Shown piece after piece: positions 15,021 through 22,051 of a stretch of 42,385 bases of DNA; within the stretch, counting starts at the first letter, position 1; every line of letters begins with the position of its first letter. The stretch covers positions 1-42,385 of the forward strand of contig JAFUGJ010000037.1 of assembly GCA_017469425.1 (NCBI GenBank), in the 5' to 3' direction. The position numbers and the translations under genes were made by a program. Source of the DNA: Bacteroidales bacterium (GTDB taxonomy: Bacteria; Bacteroidota; Bacteroidia; Bacteroidales; UBA932). Under the pieces are notes generated by a model, which ran no database searches, had not been told where the DNA came from, and saw nothing but the letters and a program-made list of their open reading frames with translations.

Positions 15021-15883
15021 GCGAGGGGAGTCTGGCCGGTGATACGGCGGAAGACGGTGAAGAAGTAGTCGGAGTTGTCGAATCCGAGATTGTATGCTAT
15101 CTCCTTGATTTCCATGGAGGTGTTGGTCAGCATCTCCTTCGCCTGGGTAATTTTCACATTGAGTATGTATTTGGCGGGGGAGAAGCCTGTGTATTCCTTG
15201 AAGATGCGCCTGAAGGAGGAGTAGCTGATGCAGAGCTCATCGGCGAGCGTCTTGGGGTCGATGCTCACGAGCTTTTCTCCCACCAGGATTTTTGCGCGGC
15301 TCACCATTTTCGAGGTGTTGGATTCGATGAAGGAGAGGTTGCGGTCGTAGTAGTAGGCATAGCTCAGCAGCGAATTTACCAGTCCGGCAAGGGCATGCTG
15401 GAATCCCGACTGTTCATTTTCAGCGATTTCGATGGCGCGGTTGTAGATTTCGGGAATCTCGTCGTGGAACGACACATTCAGAATGGGTTTTTCGGGGGAG
15501 AAGAATCCCTTTGCCACGAGGGCTTCGACCGTGGGGCCGTTGAATCCTATCCAGTATTCCTTCCATCCGGTTTCGGGGTCGGGACGGTAATTGTGCCATT
15601 CTCCGGGAAATAGCAGAAGCATGGTGCCCGCCTCAATGGCGAACTTGCGGTCGCGACCGAAACTTTCCGACGAAAATTCTCCCCTCCCTTCGGTGATGTA
15701 GAGCAGCTGGTACTCGCTCAGGATGCGCCCGCGTTCAGGGGAAAAGAGGTATCTCGTAGGATGGTTCGAAGGCGGATACACGGCTCCCGGAGCGATGTCC
15801 TGACGCCCTACGGAGTTGACCGCCAGACCCCATTCGAGGTCGGAAGGATTGACTGCGAGATATTTAAGATGAATCGAGGTCAT
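14987..15883 (-). CDS. AraC family transcriptional regulator, probable rhamnose regulator
   Basis: 298 residues. A cupin-like sensor half (about 10-150; LFSPERGRILSEYQLLYITEGRGEF, MLLLFPGEWHNYRPD) precedes two HTH motifs (about 195-290; DELCISYSSFRRIFKEYTGFSPAKYI, then EIAYNLGFDNSDYFFTVFRRITGQTPLAYR). Such proteins bind a sugar and activate adjacent catabolic operons. It is divergent from rhaB, with -7 boxes for both directions in the 81-bp gap, so control of rhaBA is the natural inference, like RhaS/RhaR. Its last 11 codons overlap the 3' end of the GH3 gene on the other strand. Confidence 0.9.
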   Translation of the reverse strand: MTSIHLKYLAVNPSDLEWGLAVNSVGRQDIAPGAVYPPSNHPTRYLFSPERGRILSEYQLLYITEGRGEFSSESFGRDRKFAIEAGTMLLLFPGEWHNYRPDPETGWKEYWIGFNGPTVEALVAKGFFSPEKPILNVSFHDEIPEIYNRAIEIAENEQSGFQHALAGLVNSLLSYAYYYDRNLSFIESNTSKMVSRAKILVGEKLVSIDPKTLADELCISYSSFRRIFKEYTGFSPAKYILNVKITQAKEMLTNTSMEIKEIAYNLGFDNSDYFFTVFRRITGQTPLAYRAETQGKKL

Positions 15884-15908
15884 TTTTCAAAGTTTTGTAA
15901 TCGCACTG

Positions 15909-15942
15909 CAAAGTTAAAAAAGATTCAGAATAAATAACTTTG
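15909..15942. promoter_or_regulatory. Divergent promoters of the regulator and rhamnose operon
   Basis: TAACTTTG on the minus strand (15916-15909, 25 nt before the AraC start) and the identical TAACTTTG on the plus strand (15935-15942, 22 nt before rhaB). Neither has a TTTG at the proper -33 distance, as expected for activator-dependent promoters. The 18 bp between the boxes must be shared by both polymerase sites. Confidence 0.6.
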
Positions 15943-15964
15943 AAAACAAGAATAATCATTGACT

Positions 15965-17386
15965 ATGACCACATCTGCCAAATTTTTAGCATTCGACCTC
16001 GGCGCCACCAGCGGACGCGCCATCGTGGGCGGTTTTGAGGAAGGACGCTTTGCCATGGAAGAAATTCACCGTTTTCCAAACGGAGCCCAGGAGATAGAGG
16101 GCCGCTTCCATTGGAACACCGATGAACTGTTCGCCCATCTGAAGGAAGGTCTGCGCAAGGCCGCAGCAGCCGGATACAAGATAGAGTCCATTGGAATCGA
16201 TACATGGGGAGTGGATTTCGGATGCATCGGGGCCGACGGAAAACTTCTTGCCTATCCCCGCGCATACCGCGACCCCTACACCGAAGGCATCCCCGAGGAA
16301 GTGTTCAGCATCATCCCGCGCGAAGAGCTGTATTCCGTGACCGGAATCCAAATCATGAATTTCAACACCATCTTCCAGCTCTACGCCCAGAAGAAGGCCG
16401 GATACGAACCCCTGCTGAAGGCGGACAAGATTCTCTTCATGCCGGACCTGCTTTCGTATTTGCTCACAGGCAGCATGGTATGTGAATACACCGATGCCTC
16501 CACTTCCGGCTTGATGAACCAGCGCACCCGCCAGTTCGAAAAACCTTTCCTGGAGAGGCTCGGAATCAATCCCGGCATCCTTCCTGAAATCGTGCAGCCG
16601 GGCACGAAGGTGGGCCTGCTGAAGCCGGAAATTGCAGCCGAAACCGGCATCGGACAGGTTCCGGTCATCGCCGTGGCAGGGCACGACACCGCTTCGGCAA
16701 TCGCCGCAGTGCCTGCGTCCAACCCTCATTTTGCATACCTCAGCAGCGGCACCTGGAGCCTCATGGGTCTGGAATCTCCCCATCCCCTCATCTCCGACGA
16801 AACCTGCCGCCTGAACTTTACCAACGAAGGGGGAATCGAAGGCACCACCCGCTTCCTCAAGAATATTACCGGCATGTGGCTGCTGGAGCAGAGCCGCAAG
16901 GTTTGGGCCAGGGATGGCCGTACTTACAGTTACGCCCAGATTGAAAAGATGGCGAACGAAGCTGAGGGCTACAAGGGAATCATCGACCCCGACGACCCTT
17001 CGCTCGCGAATCCCGCAAACATGGTGAAAGCCATCAGTGAGCTGCTTTGGAACTCCAACCAGTCCATCCCCGTGAACGATGCGGAGATGATACGCTGCAT
17101 CTACCAGAGCCTTGCCGCCAAATATAAAGAAGTGCTCGGCATCCTGCAGGAACAGGCTTCATTCAGCATCGACACCCTGCATGTGATTGGCGGAGGCTCG
17201 GCAAACGACACCATGAGCCGTCTCACGGCCGAGGCTACCGGCATCAAGGTCGTGGCAGGGCCCACGGAGGCGACCGCCATCGGCAACCTCATGATGCAGG
17301 CAAAGGCCGCAGGCATAGTGAAGGACCGCTGGGAAATGCGCGAAATAATTTCCAGGGAATTTAAAGTAAAATCATTCAAAATATGA
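15965..17386 (+). CDS. rhaB: Rhamnulokinase
   Basis: 473 residues of the FGGY kinase family. The N-terminal phosphate loop is FLAFDLGATSGRAIVGG, the FGGY rhamnulokinase motif GHDTASAIAAVPA (catalytic Asp) is at about 240, SSGTWSLMG follows, and the adenosine loop VIGGGSANDTMSRLTAEATG is near the end. The DLGATSGR signature separates rhamnulokinases from xylulokinases. It phosphorylates L-rhamnulose to L-rhamnulose 1-phosphate in the cytoplasm. The start is ATG 15965; the TTG at 15959 adds two residues. It overlaps rhaA by ATGA (17383-17386). Confidence 0.93.
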   Translation: MTTSAKFLAFDLGATSGRAIVGGFEEGRFAMEEIHRFPNGAQEIEGRFHWNTDELFAHLKEGLRKAAAAGYKIESIGIDTWGVDFGCIGADGKLLAYPRAYRDPYTEGIPEEVFSIIPREELYSVTGIQIMNFNTIFQLYAQKKAGYEPLLKADKILFMPDLLSYLLTGSMVCEYTDASTSGLMNQRTRQFEKPFLERLGINPGILPEIVQPGTKVGLLKPEIAAETGIGQVPVIAVAGHDTASAIAAVPASNPHFAYLSSGTWSLMGLESPHPLISDETCRLNFTNEGGIEGTTRFLKNITGMWLLEQSRKVWARDGRTYSYAQIEKMANEAEGYKGIIDPDDPSLANPANMVKAISELLWNSNQSIPVNDAEMIRCIYQSLAAKYKEVLGILQEQASFSIDTLHVIGGGSANDTMSRLTAEATGIKVVAGPTEATAIGNLMMQAKAAGIVKDRWEMREIISREFKVKSFKI

Positions 17387-18633
17387 AAGAATCCAATATC
17401 CTGAGTGCATACGCCATAGCGAAAGAGCGTTATGCAGCCCTTGGCGTTGATACCGACAAGGCGATTGAACAGCTTGAAAAACAGCATATTTCCCTTCATT
17501 GTTGGCAGACCGACGATGTGATTGGCTTTGAGAGCAAGGCCGGTCTCTCCGGAGGCATCCAGACAACCGGCAACTATCCCGGGCGTGCCCGCAACATCGA
17601 CGAAGTGCGTGCCGACCTCGAATTCGTGAAGACCCTTCTCGCAGGCAACCACCGCGTGAACCTGCATGAGATTTACGGCGACTTCGGCGGCAAGTTCGTA
17701 GACCGCGACGAGGTTGGCGTAGAACATTTCCGGAGCTGGATTGACTGGGCAAAGGAGAACAACTTCAAGCTGGACTTCAACTCCACTTCCTTCGGACACC
17801 CCAAGAGCGGCGACCTTTCCCTCGCAAATCCCGACAAGGCCATACGCGATTTCTGGATTGAGCACACCATCCGCTGCCGCAGGATTGCAGATGCCATGGG
17901 CAAGGCCCAGGACGACCCCTGCATCATGAACATCTGGGTTCACGACGGACAGAAGGACTACACCGTGAACCGCAAGAAATACCGTGAAATCCTTGCCGAG
18001 TCGCTCGACACCATCCTGAAAGAAGACCTTCCCGGCATGAAGAGCTGCGTCGAGGCCAAACTTTTCGGCATCGGACTCGAAAGCTACACCGTGGGCTCCA
18101 TGGACTTCTATGAAGGATACTGCGCATCCCGCAAGGTTATCTACACTCTCGACACCGGCCACTACGAGCCCACCGAGAATGTTGCCGACAAGGTATCCGC
18201 ACTGCTTCTCTATGTGCCCGAATTGATGCTGCATGTGAGCCGCCCCATCCGCTGGGATTCCGACCATGTGACCATCATGAACGACATGACCCTCGACTTC
18301 TTCAAGGAGCTTGTGCGTTCCGAGGCTCTGCACCGCGCACATGTCGGGCTCGACTACTTCGACGCTTCCATCAACCGCATCGGTGCCTACATCATCGGCA
18401 CCCGTGCCACCCAGAAGTGCATCCTGAGCGCCCTGCTCGAACCTCTTGCCAAACTCCGCGAATTCGAGGCCGAGGGCAAGGGATTCCAGAAGCTCGCCCT
18501 TCTCGAAGAAGCCAAGACCCTGCCTTTCGGAGCAGTGTTCGATTACTTCAATTACAAGAACGGCGTGCCTATAGGCGAGGACTTCATTCCTTGCATCGAA
18601 AAGTACGAGCGCGAAGTCACTTCCAAACGCTAA
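17383..18633 (+). CDS. rhaA: L-rhamnose isomerase
   Basis: 416 residues, close to the 419 of E. coli RhaA. Clear motifs include HCWQTDDVIGFE near the N-terminus, FDFNSTSFGHPKSG-like DFNSTSFGHPKSGDLSLA, and NIWVHDGQKDYTVNR. The metal-site segments are SCVEAKLFGIG (Glu), YTLDTGHYEP (Asp), WDSDHVTIMND (His) and LDYFDASINRIGAY (Asp). It interconverts L-rhamnose and L-rhamnulose using Mn or a similar metal and feeds RhaB, with which it is translationally coupled. The gap to the following SDR gene is 14 nt. Confidence 0.94.
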   Translation: MKESNILSAYAIAKERYAALGVDTDKAIEQLEKQHISLHCWQTDDVIGFESKAGLSGGIQTTGNYPGRARNIDEVRADLEFVKTLLAGNHRVNLHEIYGDFGGKFVDRDEVGVEHFRSWIDWAKENNFKLDFNSTSFGHPKSGDLSLANPDKAIRDFWIEHTIRCRRIADAMGKAQDDPCIMNIWVHDGQKDYTVNRKKYREILAESLDTILKEDLPGMKSCVEAKLFGIGLESYTVGSMDFYEGYCASRKVIYTLDTGHYEPTENVADKVSALLLYVPELMLHVSRPIRWDSDHVTIMNDMTLDFFKELVRSEALHRAHVGLDYFDASINRIGAYIIGTRATQKCILSALLEPLAKLREFEAEGKGFQKLALLEEAKTLPFGAVFDYFNYKNGVPIGEDFIPCIEKYEREVTSKR

Positions 18634-18647
18634 TCAGAATTTCTCAT

Positions 18648-19466
18648 ATGGCTAATTTATTTGATATCAAAGGCCGCGTGGTCGTAATGACCGGCGCGTG
18701 CGGGGTGCTTGGCGCCACCATTGTTAAATACTTTGCGGCCCAGGGCTGCAAGGTCGTGCTGTTGGATCTTGAAAGGGCTGCCGAGAAGGGTGCCCAGATA
18801 GTTGACGAAATCAAGGCGGAAGGCGGTGAAGCCATGTTCCTTCCCACCAATGTGCTGGACCAGACGGTCCTGGAGCAGAACCTTGCCGACATTCTTGCCG
18901 CTTATGGCTCTGTCGATATTCTTCTGAACGCAGCCGGAGGAAACATGGGCCCTGCCAATGTAACTCCCGAGCAGACCATATTCGACCTCGACATCGACGC
19001 CACCCGCAAGGTTATCGACCTCAATACATTCGGAACCCTTATCCCTACCAAGGTTTTTGCAAAGGCAATGGTGGAGCAGAAAAAGGGAAGCATCATCAAT
19101 TTCTGCAGCATGTCGTCGTTCCGTCCTCTTACCCGCGTGGCAGGATACGGAATTGCCAAGGCCGGCATGGCGAGCTGGACCCAGTGGCTTGCCGGAGAAC
19201 TTGCCACTAAGTTTGGTGAAGGTCTTCGCGTGAACGCCATCGCTCCCGGCTTCCTTCTTACCAACCAGAACAGGAGCCTTCTTACCAATCCCGACGGCAG
19301 CCTCACCGACCGCTCGCACAAGATTATCGGCCATACTCCCTTCGGCCGCTTCCTTGAGCCCGACGAACTGGTAGGTGCGTTGCATTACCTCGCTTCCGAC
19401 GCCTCCAAGGGTGTTACCGGCACCATCGTGGCAGTGGATGGAGGATTCAACGCGTTTACAATCTAA
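18648..19466 (+). CDS. SDR family oxidoreductase (D-mannonate oxidoreductase-like)
   Basis: 272 residues. The Rossmann loop is TGACGVLG at about 16-23, then NAAGG, Ser in FCSMSSFRP, and YGIAK (YxxxK catalytic pair). The closest pattern I know is the Bacteroidetes SDR annotated as D-mannonate oxidoreductase (fructuronate reductase). The longer frame from 18417 runs through the end of rhaA and was rejected; ATG 18648 starts the Rossmann fold correctly. It is the third gene of the rhamnose operon, in the place where an aldolase (rhaD) might be expected, so it may act on lactaldehyde, rhamnose-derived or uronate intermediates. Substrate unproven. Composite repeat copy B ends the operon. Confidence 0.82.
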   Translation: MANLFDIKGRVVVMTGACGVLGATIVKYFAAQGCKVVLLDLERAAEKGAQIVDEIKAEGGEAMFLPTNVLDQTVLEQNLADILAAYGSVDILLNAAGGNMGPANVTPEQTIFDLDIDATRKVIDLNTFGTLIPTKVFAKAMVEQKKGSIINFCSMSSFRPLTRVAGYGIAKAGMASWTQWLAGELATKFGEGLRVNAIAPGFLLTNQNRSLLTNPDGSLTDRSHKIIGHTPFGRFLEPDELVGALHYLASDASKGVTGTIVAVDGGFNAFTI

Positions 19467-19470
19467 AATA

Positions 19471-19525
19471 CTGATTATCTGTATATTGATAAAGAACTAT
19501 CGCTCATTTTAGGCGATAGTTCTTT
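19471..19525 (+). repeat. Composite hairpin repeat, copy B (operon terminator)
   Basis: Four nt after the SDR stop comes CTGATTATCTG (19471-19481), then 13 nt, then a hairpin. Arms AAAGAACTATCGC (19491-19503) and GCGATAGTTCTTT (19513-19525) pair perfectly and end in TTCTTT. The core AACTATCGC / GCGATAGTT and the 13-nt spacing match copies A and C. Most likely the terminator of the rhaBA-SDR operon. Confidence 0.85.
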
Positions 19526-19559
19526 GCTATATTCCTGAGAATTGGAACAAAAAATAAAA

Positions 19560-19596
19560 ATATCGCTTGCGATATAAAATTATTTCATTACCTTTG
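19560..19596 (+). promoter_or_regulatory. Promoter and palindromic operator of the peroxide-response operon
   Basis: The palindrome ATATCGC TT GCGATAT (19560-19575) contains the -33 TTG (19567-19569). After exactly 19 nt comes the -7 box TACCTTTG (19589-19596). A further half-site (CGATATAAATTA, from 19606) repeats the right arm and flank. A protein on the palindrome would block RNA polymerase. The OhrR-type regulator encoded at 20627 is the obvious candidate. Confidence 0.65.
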
Positions 19597-19629
19597 TGTC
19601 GTGAACGATATAAATTAAACTATAATATT

Positions 19630-20085
19630 ATGGATAAACAGAAATCAATTCAGGCTCTCCAGGCCTATGCAACCGGGCTCGCAGCACAGAGCCGTGCACA
19701 CAAAGTTCAGAGCCAGCTTTTTGCCTCCCAGGGCCTCAGCAAGCTTGCTGAGAAGTATGACGGTCACTCCGTGGAGGAGATGGACAATGTGAACAAGTTC
19801 ATTGAGCGTATCATCGACCTCGGCGGACAGCCCAAGGTTGAGGCTGCTCCCGAATTCCCCATTTACAGCGACCCTGTCGAGTTCATCAAGGCCGACCTCG
19901 CAATCTCCGAGAGGGAAGTTCCCGTGCTCATGCAGCTCACTGCTTCGCTCGCCGAAGACTTCAAGACTTATGATTTGCTCCGCGAGTATGCGCTTGACGA
20001 GGAAGAGGATATGTACTGGATGCAGGGAACCCTCGAACTCATTGAAAAAATCGGTATCCAGAATTGGTTGGTAACACAGTTATAA
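19630..20085 (+). CDS. Bacterioferritin-like / ferritin-superfamily protein
   Basis: 151 residues, a four-helix bundle that aligns over most of its length with bacterioferritin (GLSKLAEKYDGHSVEEMDNVNKFIERI, then TLELIEKIGIQNWLVTQL at the end). By ungapped eye alignment, Glu 50 and the heme-ligand-type Met 51 are kept. The two di-iron His are replaced (Asn 53 and Asp 127) and the first-helix Glu is missing, so normal ferroxidase chemistry is doubtful. It may bind iron or DNA differently, or act as a partner subunit. It is first in an operon with glutathione peroxidase (2-nt gap) and an OhrR-type regulator, so an oxidative-stress role is likely. Confidence 0.8.
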   Translation: MDKQKSIQALQAYATGLAAQSRAHKVQSQLFASQGLSKLAEKYDGHSVEEMDNVNKFIERIIDLGGQPKVEAAPEFPIYSDPVEFIKADLAISEREVPVLMQLTASLAEDFKTYDLLREYALDEEEDMYWMQGTLELIEKIGIQNWLVTQL

Positions 20086-20087
20086 TT

Positions 20088-20627
20088 ATGAATATTTTTG
20101 ATTTCAAGGCCCTTACGGGCAAAGGAACCGAGTTGGATTTTGCCGATTTCAAAGGCAAGGTGCTTCTCATTGTCAACACCGCCAGCAAATGCGGTTTCAC
20201 TCCCCAGTACGACGGACTCGAAGCCCTTTATCAGAAATACAAAGACCAGGGGCTTGTAATAGTCGGATTCCCTTGCGACCAGTTTGCACATCAGGAGCCC
20301 GGCTCCGATGAGGAAATTGCCGAGTTCTGCCGTCTCAACCATGGCGTGACTTTCCCTCTGGTCCGCAAGACGGATGTGAACGGCGCCAACGAGCATCCAG
20401 TGTTCACATACCTTAAAGAACAGGCTCCTTCCGAAGAATACAAGGGTATCAAAGCCAAGGCCACGCATACCATGCTCAAGGGCATCAGCAAGAGCGTGGA
20501 AAAAGAAAGCGACATCCTTTGGAACTTCACCAAATTCCTGATTTCGCGCGACGGCGGCACCATCAAGCGCTTTGCTCCCACCACCGAGCCCAAGGATTTT
20601 GAGAAGGATATTCAGGAAATGCTTTGA
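20088..20627 (+). CDS. Glutathione peroxidase family protein (thiol peroxidase)
   Basis: 179 residues. The catalytic Cys 35 is in NTASKCGFTPQY and is encoded by TGC, not a selenocysteine TGA. The Gln-containing motif is FPCDQFAHQEPG (about 61-72; usually FPCNQF), and the Trp/Asn motif ILWNFTKFLI is near the end. Bacterial members usually reduce lipid or organic hydroperoxides with thioredoxin, not glutathione. The start at 20088 fits the family; the frame from 20064 overlaps the previous gene. Its stop overlaps the next start by one base (TGATG). Confidence 0.92.
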   Translation: MNIFDFKALTGKGTELDFADFKGKVLLIVNTASKCGFTPQYDGLEALYQKYKDQGLVIVGFPCDQFAHQEPGSDEEIAEFCRLNHGVTFPLVRKTDVNGANEHPVFTYLKEQAPSEEYKGIKAKATHTMLKGISKSVEKESDILWNFTKFLISRDGGTIKRFAPTTEPKDFEKDIQEML

Positions 20628-21064
20628 TGAACGCGAAACTCAGGCTTGACAATCAACTCTGTTTCCGTTTTTATACGGTATCCAGGCTCCTCACGCAGGC
20701 TTATACACCCCTGCTGAGCGAGCTTGGGCTTACCTATCCGCAGTATCTGGTGATGATGGTGCTGTGGGAGAAGGATTCCCAGCCCGTGAACGACATAGCG
20801 CAGCGGCTTTACCTTGAGACCAATACCGTGACTCCTTTGCTGAAGCGCATGGAGGCGGAAGGGCTGGTGGAGAGGCTGCGCGATGCGGCGGACGGGCGGA
20901 AGGTTATCGTGCGGCTGACCGCCGCGGGGAAGGAGCTGGAAGCCCGTGCCGCATCGGTGCCCGAATGGCTCGCAGGGGCCCTCAGCCCCTGCCGCAGCCT
21001 CTCCCCTGACAAGGCCCCCGCTATTTATGCCGCCTGCGATGACATTATCGCCACGCTGAAATAG
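20627..21064 (+). CDS. ohrR: MarR family regulator of the OhrR type
   Basis: 145 residues with a winged helix (VNDIAQRLYLETNTVTPLLKRMEAEGLVERLRDAADGRKV). The N-terminal LDNQLCFRFY places the redox-sensing Cys 12 exactly as in OhrR, and LTYPQYLVMMVLWE supplies the conserved Tyr. Extra Cys near the C-terminus (LSPC, AACDD) may allow a two-Cys mechanism. OhrR repressors leave DNA when the Cys is oxidised by organic hydroperoxides. Being last in the operon it likely controls, autoregulation through the palindrome at 19560-19575 is the simplest model. The start is ATG 20627; 20624 is a TTG. Confidence 0.85.
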   Translation: MNAKLRLDNQLCFRFYTVSRLLTQAYTPLLSELGLTYPQYLVMMVLWEKDSQPVNDIAQRLYLETNTVTPLLKRMEAEGLVERLRDAADGRKVIVRLTAAGKELEARAASVPEWLAGALSPCRSLSPDKAPAIYAACDDIIATLK

Positions 21065-21101
21065 AGGGAAAGACAACCCGTTGATAAACAGAGAATTACT
21101 T

Positions 21102-21155
21102 AAAAACTATCGCCCAAATTCGGCGATAGTTTTTGTATAAATTGCTGATAATCAG
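21102..21155 (-). repeat. Composite hairpin repeat, copy C (bidirectional terminator)
   Basis: Arms AAAAACTATCGCC (21102-21114) and GGCGATAGTTTTT (21122-21134) with a 7-nt loop. From the core arm end (21131), exactly 13 nt lead to CTGATAATCAG (21145-21155), itself inside the palindrome TTGCTGATAATCAGCAA. It lies between two convergent genes, with A and T tracts on both sides, so it can terminate either transcript. Read from the PorV-like gene (minus) the order is box, 13 nt, hairpin, as in copies A and B. Confidence 0.88.
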
Positions 21156-21184
21156 CAAATAAGATAATCGCGTACGGAAAAGCC

Positions 21185-22051
21185 TCAGAAGCGGACGCCG
21201 AGGCTTACACCGAAGCTGTCCTGAAGAGCTTCTGAAGCAAAAAGGCATACGGCGTCGAGGGTGATGTTGTAGATTTGGAAGCCAAGTCCTGCAGAAGCGA
21301 AGGAGGGTATGACGGTGTCGCCGCCGTAGTGATAGCCACCACGGACGAATACCAGACCTGCAAATCCGTATTGTGCTCCTACTGACACTCCTGTGCTTCC
21401 GCTGAAATAACTGTCGATTTTGAAGCGGGCTTCGAGGTGATGAAGCCCGTTGGCTATGTTGACATAGCTTCCGGCAAGGGTGAATGCGGCAGGAAGTGAA
21501 AAGTCGCCGGTGGATTCGGATGCCACTTTTCCGCCGAGGTTGGATACTCCGGCGCTGATGTCAAGGCCTTTCAGAGAGGCCGATGCAAAGATGTCGGCGG
21601 CCACGGCGCTGTTGCCATAGTCTTCAAGGAACTGCTCTTTGCCGTATTTTACATTTACTCCGAGTGCCGCGATTCCGGCAAAGCGGTAGCTGGCACCAGC
21701 ATTTACTATAAGCTCGTAGGGCTTGAAACTTTCCCCGGTGATTTCGGCGCCGCTTCCGCGTACTGCCCCGAGGCTGAGCCCGAGGTTCCCGATTTTCCCG
21801 GCTCCTCCAAGGTTGATGTATTTTGTGCCGTCGAGTTTGGGCATATAGCTGGTGAATCCTGCCCCGCCTGCAACATTGAAGTCGGCTTCTGGAATGGTGG
21901 CGGCGGAAGGAACCATGGTGCTTCCCATTGCGAGGGATGTGTGGTTGAAGTCGAGCTGCAGGAAGGGCATGGCTTCCGAGGAGGGCTCTCCGGCGTTGGC
22001 CAGGGCGATGGGCAGCATGGCTGCAAGGGCTGTCAGGAGTATTCTTTTCAT
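21185..22051 (-). CDS. PorV/PorQ family outer-membrane beta-barrel protein
   Basis: 288 residues with a signal peptide (MKRILLTALAAMLPIALANA). The features are those of PorV/PorQ-like FadL-type barrels: FLQLDFNHTSLAMGSTMVPSA near the N-terminus (the 'A-MG-A' start region), YMPKLDGTKYINLGGAG, then alternating strands and a C-terminal Phe (LGVRF). PorV shuttles type IX secretion cargo to the attachment complex; PorQ-like paralogs may be dedicated to particular cargo. It overlaps the subtilase gene by ATGA, and that subtilase carries a T9SS-type tail, which supports a cargo-specific partner role (inference). Confidence 0.8.
   Translation of the reverse strand: MKRILLTALAAMLPIALANAGEPSSEAMPFLQLDFNHTSLAMGSTMVPSAATIPEADFNVAGGAGFTSYMPKLDGTKYINLGGAGKIGNLGLSLGAVRGSGAEITGESFKPYELIVNAGASYRFAGIAALGVNVKYGKEQFLEDYGNSAVAADIFASASLKGLDISAGVSNLGGKVASESTGDFSLPAAFTLAGSYVNIANGLHHLEARFKIDSYFSGSTGVSVGAQYGFAGLVFVRGGYHYGGDTVIPSFASAGLGFQIYNITLDAVCLFASEALQDSFGVSLGVRF

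Noticed and set aside
20190-20192. Selenocysteine in the glutathione peroxidase
   Set aside because: The catalytic residue is encoded by TGC, an ordinary Cys codon, and no insertion element is apparent.
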